NCBI RefSeq assembly: GCF_000266885.1
Contig: NC_018020.1
Coordinates: forward strand, 744,001 to 808,000
Source of the DNA: Turneriella parva DSM 21527
GTDB lineage: Bacteria > Spirochaetota > Leptospiria > Turneriellales > Turneriellaceae
Length of the DNA stretch: 64,000 bases
Direction: 5' to 3'
A program made the position numbers and the translations under genes. The notes below the pieces were generated by a model. It was not told the origin of the DNA. It searched no databases and saw only the letters and a program-made list of their open reading frames with translations. Below, in pieces: positions 57,331 to 64,000 of the stretch; positions within the stretch are counted from its first letter, which is position 1; each line of letters starts with the position of its first letter.

Positions 57331-58239
57331 CTACTCTTCTGTGTAAAACGTCTCTGTCTTGACTTCTTCTTTGTTACCCGCTTTGTCGATCGAATAGAAC
57401 TGCAGAACACCCATGTCTCCAATGCCCTTGAGGTCGGTGTAGGTCAGGCGCTTGCCGTATTCAATGAACGGCAGTGCATTCATGTCTTTGCCAAAAGTCA
57501 CAATACGGTAAAAGGTTTTGGCGCGACCTGACTCCGCATCTTCGACCAAAAACACCACGCTGCTGTTCTTACCGACAGTGATGCCGCGTTTGGTGTGCAA
57601 CGGCTCGGCGATGACGACCCGGGTCTTGGGCGGGTTCAGTTCAACCTTAAATACGTAATTCTTGGTGAAGACGACTTCATTCGCTGAATTTTCGAGGTTT
57701 ACCTGCATCTTGTACGTGTCGGGCTTGTCGAACACCAACGGCTCGCGGTATTCGATAAATTCACCCTCACCAATTTTGTACTTGGTCACGAGATTCGGCT
57801 GAACGGGAAGTTCAATGCGGCTACCCAGCAAATATTCTGTCTGGCCTTCTTGCACGAGCGGTAGCTTGGGCTCGCGGTAAGCCTTGCGCAGATAATCTTT
57901 CACGGCATAGCTGCGGCTATAAGCCCCGGCAACCCCGGTTTTGTGGATAGAGCGCACGCGAAAAAACTGCACCTCTGGCGCGAGCGCTTCGCGAAACACC
58001 TTTTCTTTAGTACGCACGACCTTTACACGCGCGCCGCCAATCTTCTCGGCGTCGGTTGCCTTCGACAGATCGATGTCAGAAAATTCGATATCGGTTGCGA
58101 CCGCATCTGCAGGGGCATTGATGTTCAGAGAGAATACCTTTGCCTCTTTAACTGCGGGCTTAACCGGTTCAGCCTGGGCATTGAGCAGAGACGAAAAGAC
58201 CAATACCGCGACAGGTATATAGAGAAGGGAACGCTTCAT
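57331..58239 (-). CDS. Exported OmpL47-like beta-sandwich protein (second copy)
   Basis: A 302-residue protein with a signal peptide (LLYIPVAVLVFSSLLNAQA). The body repeats the layout of the protein at 24627-25883: YKMQVNLENSAN, then LHTKRGITVGKNSSVVFLVE and the end LQFYSIDKAGNKEE with the D-x-A-G-N signature. It is probably surface-exposed or periplasmic. Start at ATG 58237-58239, which leaves 81 bases to the helical-repeat gene. Confidence 0.68.
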   Translation of the reverse strand: MKRSLLYIPVAVLVFSSLLNAQAEPVKPAVKEAKVFSLNINAPADAVATDIEFSDIDLSKATDAEKIGGARVKVVRTKEKVFREALAPEVQFFRVRSIHKTGVAGAYSRSYAVKDYLRKAYREPKLPLVQEGQTEYLLGSRIELPVQPNLVTKYKIGEGEFIEYREPLVFDKPDTYKMQVNLENSANEVVFTKNYVFKVELNPPKTRVVIAEPLHTKRGITVGKNSSVVFLVEDAESGRAKTFYRIVTFGKDMNALPFIEYGKRLTYTDLKGIGDMGVLQFYSIDKAGNKEEVKTETFYTEE

Positions 58240-58320
58240 AGGCGCAAATAATCTGCGCACAACACGACCGGTCAATGATAATGCGCCAGCTGCGTTACTT
58301 GCGTGAAAGCCGCCGGCGCG

Positions 58321-59493
58321 TTAGATTTTTCTCAGCCAGGCCAATCTTTCTTTCAACAACGACTGGTCGATCTGCGCCTGCGCATCGGCGATGATTTTCT
58401 TGTCGATTGTGCCTGCGATGCGTTCGGCACGGGGAATCTCTGCCTCGGGCAATAGCGCGAGCAGACGCAGACCAAACGGAATCAGGTTTTCTTTGTGCGC
58501 AGTTAAGATGACGCGCTTTAGCAGCTCGTCGTCGTACCGGTGAGACATCGCGGCGAGGCGTTCGACGTCGCGTTCGGCGAGATAGTCGGCTATCTTCAGA
58601 GCGGTGGCGAGCTGGCCCGATTCGTCTGCCGCATGAATCAATTTCGATAGTGCCTCTGAATCGAGCTTCGCGCAGATAGTCGCCATGTGCGCGTACATAT
58701 CGTTACTGAGGTGCTTCAAAAAGGCAAATATATGCACGAGCGCACCGTGCTCAATTGCGAACGGCACCATACCGAGTAGCGCGTCGACCGACACGCGGCC
58801 TACCAGACTTGCGAGACGCTGGTGCTGGTATTCTTGAAAGTGTGCGAGAAGACCGATGACAGACGGCCACAAGTCTTTGCGCTGTGCAGTTTCAACCATG
58901 TCGATGATCTTCTCATCGCTGTAGCCGTCAGTCAGCGTTGCGACATGCGCCTTGTTCTGCGTATAGAGCGCAACGCGCAGCAGCGACTCAGTGTCGGGAA
59001 TCTCTTTCGAAAGAGTCAGAATTTTGTCTTTGTCCATGTAGTCGACGAAGGCGCCCATGGTGAAATATTTTTTGTCGCGCGTGAGAATGCGCGTCAGGCC
59101 CACCAGAATATCCATAGGAAAAGCCTGAATGATGTGAATCGCGCGCGCCGGCACCAGATTTTCAGCCACCTGCGCGAGAAATTCGATGTTGAGACTTTTT
59201 GAAATCGCGACCGCCTGCTTCACATCGACATGGTACGTCAGGTTCGCCGTAATGTTGGGCCCCAGCAGAGATTTCGCTACCTGCGCGTTGATAAAGTTGG
59301 GCATGAACTTCGCAACGCCCGCAAGGCGCGCCCATACATCTGAGCTGTCGGTCAGAAGCCGGTCAGATATCGACTGATTGAGGTTGCGAAATTCGTCGAG
59401 TGAAAGATTGCGCAAGAACTGCAACTTATCAGGCGTTACCTTCAAAACGTGTGCCAACTTTTCAATTTCGGTCATTAAATCGAGGTCGTTCAT
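58321..59493 (-). CDS. Cytoplasmic helical-repeat protein, unknown function
   Basis: A 390-residue protein, all helical, with many Leu-rich units (LWPSVIGLLAHFQEYQHQRL, GALVHIFAFLKHLSNDMYAH) that suggest an alpha-solenoid of HEAT type. No signal peptide. Start at ATG 59491-59493; the frame continues upstream but enters the PAP2 gene region. Family not recognised. Confidence 0.6.
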   Translation of the reverse strand: MNDLDLMTEIEKLAHVLKVTPDKLQFLRNLSLDEFRNLNQSISDRLLTDSSDVWARLAGVAKFMPNFINAQVAKSLLGPNITANLTYHVDVKQAVAISKSLNIEFLAQVAENLVPARAIHIIQAFPMDILVGLTRILTRDKKYFTMGAFVDYMDKDKILTLSKEIPDTESLLRVALYTQNKAHVATLTDGYSDEKIIDMVETAQRKDLWPSVIGLLAHFQEYQHQRLASLVGRVSVDALLGMVPFAIEHGALVHIFAFLKHLSNDMYAHMATICAKLDSEALSKLIHAADESGQLATALKIADYLAERDVERLAAMSHRYDDELLKRVILTAHKENLIPFGLRLLALLPEAEIPRAERIAGTIDKKIIADAQAQIDQSLLKERLAWLRKI

Positions 59494-59551
59494 GTTGAAC
59501 CATTGTTCACTTTTTGGGCGTTTTGACGAGCAACAATTTCCCGGCGCCGCC

Positions 59552-60436
59552 TCAAAAATACCAAGCGGCACCGATGCCGGTATAACCAAACCCCGTCATC
59601 GGGGTCAGGCGCCATGAACCGGCTTTGACAGGCTGGTCGCGGTTGCGAAATGAGGTGCCGACTGTCCAACCCACGACGTGGCCCAAAAGCGCGCCCGAGA
59701 TTACGTCACTCAGCCAATGGTGGTCGCCGTCGATCATGGCATACCCCATTGTAGTCGCGAGACCATAACTCAAGACACCCACTACCCAACTGCGCGTCGT
59801 CGCGGTGAAAGAAGCTGCAAGGGCGAAAGTGCTCGAGGTATGCCCCGAAGGCCAGAAGAAACGCCCGTCGCCACGTTCGAAATTTTTCCAGAATTCGAAC
59901 TGAAAGTCTGCGGCATCGGTCGTGCGGCGAAAACTGCTGCTCGTGGTGCCGGGGTTCGCAAGGTCTTTGTCGGGGCCGCGGCGTCCGGTGAGAGATTTGA
60001 GTGCCATGGTGAACCCCCCGGTCAGGCCGAGCGCTTGTAAAGCAGATGCCCCATGCATCTGCCAGCTAGAATCGCCCCAGGCGAAACCCCAGCCATAGAC
60101 GGCGGCAGGCAACACGAGCGGCATATACCAACCCGCGTCGAGCATGCCTTGCGACACGGTCTTGGGCATCAGGTTGTTCTTCTGACTGAACAGCTGGTAG
60201 TCATAGTCCCAGTTTGTCTGTACGAGAAGCGTCGTCGATGCCACCGAGGGCAGATGATAATAGAGAGTATTCTCGAGCGAAAAGACCGCGAGGCTGTTAT
60301 CCCATAATCCCTGAAACGGATGATAGATGATGCTGAATGGTTTGTTTTTCGATTCTTGAGAATCTGGCTCTGGCGCCGGCGCAGCAAAGAGGGCCGGCGC
60401 TAACAAAAATGGAAGCATTGACCATTTGAGATTCAT
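59552..60436 (-). CDS. PAP2-family phosphatase, exported
   Basis: A 294-residue protein with a signal peptide (MNLKWSMLPFLLAPALFA). The three phosphatase motifs are present: KSLTGRRGP, FWPSGHTSS and DGDHHWLSDVISG. PAP2 enzymes remove phosphate from lipids such as phosphatidic acid or undecaprenyl diphosphate. The C-terminus ends GAAWYF, with an aromatic final residue as in outer-membrane proteins, so an outer-membrane place is possible. Confidence 0.9.
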   Translation of the reverse strand: MNLKWSMLPFLLAPALFAAPAPEPDSQESKNKPFSIIYHPFQGLWDNSLAVFSLENTLYYHLPSVASTTLLVQTNWDYDYQLFSQKNNLMPKTVSQGMLDAGWYMPLVLPAAVYGWGFAWGDSSWQMHGASALQALGLTGGFTMALKSLTGRRGPDKDLANPGTTSSSFRRTTDAADFQFEFWKNFERGDGRFFWPSGHTSSTFALAASFTATTRSWVVGVLSYGLATTMGYAMIDGDHHWLSDVISGALLGHVVGWTVGTSFRNRDQPVKAGSWRLTPMTGFGYTGIGAAWYF

Positions 60437-60516
60437 AGAAGCAAACAGACCCTGTTTTCATTATGACTATTCCTGTGAAGCCGATTTGCCACGAGAGGCG
60501 AACATTTTGGTAAATG

Positions 60517-61317
60517 CTAGAATCGCCAGCCGCCGGCGAACGTAACCATGAATGACTGCCACGCAGAACCGGCGGGCATCACATCGCCCGGCCCAACTGT
60601 CGTGAGGGTGACGGCAGCCTCGTATAAGAACTGCATGCTCAAGTATAGGGGAAATCCTTCTTGAAGAAAAGCAAAACCCAACCCAAAGCGCCACTTAGAC
60701 AGTTCGAGCGGTTGTTCACGGTATTCATCTGTGAGTTGTGGCAGCGAGGTATTGCGTTCGCGAAATTCTGTATAACCCTGCAGCGGTTTGTAGCTGCCGC
60801 TGTGCATGCCCCAAAGCACCGGAAACTCAAAGTGAATCGGCCAACCGAATGGGTTATAGCGAAACACGGGCCCGATAAAGTAACCGTCGGTTTCGGCAAC
60901 CTGCCCGCCGATGACCGAGCTGCGGCTGTAACGGCCTGTGCCCGTGCGGGCTGTCCAGTTGCTGAGGTATGAATGGTATGCGTACGCGGCCCTGAAGCCG
61001 ACCCAGGGCAGCATGAGAAACTCGTAGCCGAAACCGGCAGAAAGCATCAGATCGGAGGATCGATAACGGTAAAAGCTACCGTCGTGTGACCAGAAAAACG
61101 GCCCGGCACCGTTCACGATGTCTGCCTCGCGGCTGAAGGCCGAGTTCCAGCCGCCACCGAGAGAACCTTCGACAAAAACCAGGTGCGGCCTCGGGCTGTA
61201 TGAGAACGCAGAAATTGCGGGGTTAATGCAGCACAAGGCCAACCATAGCAGCGTTTGTCTGGCAAATCTGGCCGGCCACATTCGCGTGCCCCTACCAGAC
61301 AGTGTTCGCGTCGTCAT
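60517..61317 (-). CDS. Putative outer-membrane beta-barrel protein
   Basis: A 266-residue protein with a hydrophobic N-terminal signal (TLLWLALCCINPAISA), strand-like aromatic segments and a closing FAGGWRF ending in Phe, typical of outer-membrane barrels. It is a distant paralogue of the protein at 1548-2363 (GFRAAYAYHSYLSN with GFRATYQYGVLRHG; HFEFPVLWGMHSGSYKPLQG with LEFPLQIGPTSGRYRPL). GAGG five bases before the ATG supports this start. Confidence 0.62.
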   Translation of the reverse strand: MTTRTLSGRGTRMWPARFARQTLLWLALCCINPAISAFSYSPRPHLVFVEGSLGGGWNSAFSREADIVNGAGPFFWSHDGSFYRYRSSDLMLSAGFGYEFLMLPWVGFRAAYAYHSYLSNWTARTGTGRYSRSSVIGGQVAETDGYFIGPVFRYNPFGWPIHFEFPVLWGMHSGSYKPLQGYTEFRERNTSLPQLTDEYREQPLELSKWRFGLGFAFLQEGFPLYLSMQFLYEAAVTLTTVGPGDVMPAGSAWQSFMVTFAGGWRF

Positions 61318-61440
61318 TTATGCCTCGCTGCCGGTTCATTTGGTAGACGGCAAAACCCGGCGGATTGCCCTTGCTGACCCAGAATTATGGTTAAAAGTTC
61401 CTTCTCTTTGACCGCCTGTGTCGAAGGCACGGTATGACGC

Positions 61441-64000
61441 GTGCCACGCCGCACCGATCTCAAGAAAATCATGATTATCGGTTCTGGGCCAATCGTTATT
61501 GGTCAGGCCTGTGAATTTGATTATTCGGGCACTCAAGCCGTAAAGGCCCTTAAACAAGAAGGCTACGAAGTCATTCTTATCAATTCAAACCCGGCGACGA
61601 TCATGACCGACCCTGAGCTTGCCGACAGGGTTTATGTCGAGCCGATTTCACTGCCCTACCTGACGCGTATTATCGAACAAGAACGCCCCGATGCTCTGCT
61701 GCCGACGGTCGGCGGGCAAACAGCCCTCAACGCCGCGCTCGCGCTGTCACATGCAGGCGTGCTCAAACAATATGGTGTCGAGCTGATCGGCGCCAACGAA
61801 GCCGCAATCAAGAAAGCCGAAGACCGCAAGCTCTTCAAAGAAGCGATGGAGAAAATCGGCGCAGCGATGCCCGAATCGGGTATCGTCACCAGCCTCGAAG
61901 AAGCGCTTGCACTGATTGACCGCATCGGCCTGCCGGCAATTCTGCGGCCGTCATTTACACTCGGCGGTAGCGGCGGCGGTATTTGCTACAATCGTGAAGA
62001 ATACATCGCGATGGTGACAAAAGCTCTGACTGAAAGCCCGACGCACCAGGTGTTGATCGACCAGAGCATTCTCGGCTGGAAAGAATATGAACTCGAGGTT
62101 ATGCGCGACGTCGCCGACAACGTCGTGATTATCTGCAGCATCGAAAACCTCGACCCAATGGGCGTGCACACCGGCGACTCGATCACGGTGGCGCCGCAGC
62201 AGACACTCTCAGACGTCGAGTACCAGAACCTGCGCGACCTCTCGATCAAGATAATCCGTGAAATCGGCGTTGAAACCGGCGGTTCGAATATTCAGTTCGC
62301 CGTGAACCCGCGCGACGGCCAGATTATGATCGTCGAAATGAACCCGCGTGTTTCAAGGTCGTCGGCCCTGGCTTCAAAGGCGACGGGCTTCCCCATTGCG
62401 AAAATTGCCGCCCTGCTTTCAGTCGGCTATACGCTCGACGAGATCTCAAACGACATTACCAAAAAAACTCCGGCGAGCTTCGAGCCGACAATCGACTACG
62501 TCGTCACGAAAATACCCCGCTTCACTTTTGAGAAATTTCCCGAAACGCAGCGTGTGCTCGACACACAGATGCGCTCGGTCGGTGAAGCGATGGCGATCGG
62601 CCGCACGTTTGCCGAGTCGTTTCAGAAGGCGATGCGCTCGCTCGAGACCGGCCGTTATGGCTGGGGTGCAGACGGCAACCTCGAGACGACGCTCGAAATT
62701 CTGCGCATCGGCGACGAGGCCACGCAGCGCCGCCATATTCTCGAGAAGATCAGCGTTCCGTCAGACACACGCATTTTATATCTGCGCGAGGCATTGGCGC
62801 GCAACTTTGCTCTCGACGAGGTCTACCAGCGCACCTTTATCGATAAGTGGTTTTTGACACAGCTGAAACGCATTCTCGACGTCGAGAACCGCGTGCGCGA
62901 AGCGTACCGCAGCCAAAAGACGATCTCGAAAGAGCTGATGCGCGAAGCAAAGCAGGCAGGCTTTCATGATCGCCAGCTGGCGTTTCTGAGCGCTTTTGAC
63001 CAAATTGAAAAAATGACGCATGAACTTGCGCGCATGGAGCCCGGCTCTTCGGCATACATGGCGCGCATGTCAGATATCACGCAGATCTTGCAAGCTCAAG
63101 AAGCTGCGATTCGCGGCGCGCGCCTCGAGGCCAAAGAGACCCCCGTCTACAAGCGTGTCGATACCTGCGCAGCAGAATTCGAATCGTTCACTCCCTACAT
63201 GTACGGTACCTACGAGACCGAAAACGAGGCCGAAATTTCAGACCGTGCAAAGGTCATGATTCTCGGCGGCGGGCCGAACCGCATCGGCCAGGGCATCGAA
63301 TTCGATTATTGCTGCTGCCACGCCAGCTATGCGCTGCAAGAAATTGGGATAGAGAGCATCATGGTGAACTCGAACCCTGAGACGGTCTCTACCGATTACG
63401 ACACGTCAGACAGGCTATACTTTGAACCTCTCACCGTCGAAGATGTGATGCACATTCACGACCAAGAGAAACAAAGCGGCGACCTCAAGGGCGTCATTTT
63501 GCAGTTCGGCGGCCAGACACCGCTGAAGCTCGCAAAAGCGCTCAGCGCGAACGGGGTCAAGATTCTCGGCACCAGCGTTGAGAATATCGAGCGGGCCGAA
63601 GACCGCCGGCTATTCAACGATCTCATCGATAAACTAAAACTCAAACAGCCGCGCGGCCGCATGGCTGCTTCGCTCGAAGAGGCTCTCGCGGCGGCGACCG
63701 AAGTTGGTTATCCGGTGTTGGCACGCCCTTCGTTCGTGCTCGGCGGCCGGGCGATGATGATCGTGCACACCGAAGACCAGCTGCGCGCGTATATGCAGAC
63801 GAGCGTCGAGGTGAGCCGTGAGCGCCCCGTGCTGATCGACCAGTTCTTGTCGGGTGCCCTAGAGGTCGATGTCGACGCACTCAGCGACGGTAACGACGTT
63901 TTCATTGCGGGCATTCTCGAACACGTCGAAGAAGCAGGGGTACACTCGGGCGACAGCGCCTGCATATTGCCGACCAAGAACATCAGCGATGCAATTTTAG
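61441..64000 (+). CDS. carB: Carbamoyl-phosphate synthase large subunit, 3' part cut off
   Basis: The frame begins at GTG 61441 and stays open to the window edge, giving 853 codons of about 1,070. The enzyme makes carbamoyl phosphate for arginine and pyrimidines. The first ATP-grasp half shows [32 protein letters not shown] and [19 protein letters not shown]; the second begins [20 protein letters not shown] and [14 protein letters not shown]. The allosteric C-terminal end lies outside. A TTGACC and TATGAC pair just upstream has 19-base spacing and would give a very short leader; this is weak. No carA next to it. Confidence 0.97.
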   Translation, partial: MPRRTDLKKIMIIGSGPIVIGQACEFDYSGTQAVKALKQEGYEVILINSNPATIMTDPELADRVYVEPISLPYLTRIIEQERPDALLPTVGGQTALNAALALSHAGVLKQYGVELIGANEAAIKKAEDRKLFKEAMEKIGAAMPESGIVTSLEEALALIDRIGLPAILRPSFTLGGSGGGICYNREEYIAMVTKALTESPTHQVLIDQSILGWKEYELEVMRDVADNVVIICSIENLDPMGVHTGDSITVAPQQTLSDVEYQNLRDLSIKIIREIGVETGGSNIQFAVNPRDGQIMIVEMNPRVSRSSALASKATGFPIAKIAALLSVGYTLDEISNDITKKTPASFEPTIDYVVTKIPRFTFEKFPETQRVLDTQMRSVGEAMAIGRTFAESFQKAMRSLETGRYGWGADGNLETTLEILRIGDEATQRRHILEKISVPSDTRILYLREALARNFALDEVYQRTFIDKWFLTQLKRILDVENRVREAYRSQKTISKELMREAKQAGFHDRQLAFLSAFDQIEKMTHELARMEPGSSAYMARMSDITQILQAQEAAIRGARLEAKETPVYKRVDTCAAEFESFTPYMYGTYETENEAEISDRAKVMILGGGPNRIGQGIEFDYCCCHASYALQEIGIESIMVNSNPETVSTDYDTSDRLYFEPLTVEDVMHIHDQEKQSGDLKGVILQFGGQTPLKLAKALSANGVKILGTSVENIERAEDRRLFNDLIDKLKLKQPRGRMAASLEEALAAATEVGYPVLARPSFVLGGRAMMIVHTEDQLRAYMQTSVEVSRERPVLIDQFLSGALEVDVDALSDGNDVFIAGILEHVEEAGVHSGDSACILPTKNISDAIL

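Noticed and set aside
1-64000. CRISPR arrays, rRNA, tRNA and insertion sequences
   Set aside because: No spaced direct repeats, clover-leaf-like or rRNA-like stretches, or transposase motifs were found by reading; a covariance-model search could still reveal a small RNA.

Overview
The window looks like a piece of a spirochaete chromosome from the family Leptospiraceae, with Turneriella or Leptonema the closest guess. This rests on an FcpA-like flagellar sheath protein, an exosortase K/MSEP-CTERM pair, many loosely defined spirochaetal lipoboxes, OmpL47-like surface proteins and a GC content in the mid-fifties. No rRNA, tRNA, insertion sequence, prophage or CRISPR array was seen. Genes are dense, lie on both strands in short operons, and often overlap by 4 bases (ATGA). 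Several genes start with TTG or GTG.

Layout. 1-2.4 kb: a cut-off dihydrofolate-reductase-family gene facing a TetR regulator, then two envelope genes. 2.4-11.7 kb (minus strand): an unusual GH13-GH77 fusion (4-alpha-glucanotransferase), glycogen phosphorylase and a Ca2+-type P-ATPase. The glycogen genes run straight into the barrel and lipoprotein genes. 11.8-18.8 kb: a barrel protein, a secreted metzincin protease with a lamin-tail domain, an ATP-grasp enzyme, pdxH and a second TetR regulator. 18.9-22 kb (minus): an operon of acidic coiled-coil protein, DUF4833 protein, LysE-type exporter and TolC-like lipoprotein. 22-25.9 kb (plus): three secreted or periplasmic proteins. 25.9-33 kb: a GGDEF-EAL protein, an ArsC-like protein, CoaB, a nucleosidase-like protein, an EamA transporter, a free-standing lipoyl domain and an adenylate cyclase.

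33-39 kb: FcpA-like protein, CBS protein, a lipase-chaperone-like protein downstream of a secreted PI-PLC-like enzyme with a C-type-lectin-like tail, an SPFH/SHOCT protein and a polyprenyl synthase. 39-46 kb: HEAT protein, ThiF-like E1 enzyme, patatin, adenosine deaminase (preceded by a duplicated start and a short leader ORF), a FlhB-C-terminal-like protein with a coiled-coil partner, a degenerate HD-GYP protein and ClpP. 46-53 kb: small envelope genes, then the exosortase K/MSEP-CTERM pair. 53-64 kb: aspartic-protease-like and BFD-like proteins, a TPR protein, two tandem tiny membrane proteins, a VOC protein, a second OmpL47-like protein, PAP2, a barrel protein, and carB running off the end.

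Themes. Envelope and secreted proteins dominate. Three cyclic-nucleotide signalling proteins (GGDEF-EAL, class III cyclase, degenerate HD-GYP) are spread through the window. The most distinctive systems are the dedicated exosortase with its single neighbouring target, the phospholipase-lectin/foldase pair, the LysE-TolC operon, and the duplicated start of the adenosine deaminase gene. Gene ends often carry perfect hairpins without a U-tract, and two canonical terminators sit at or inside apparent gene starts.
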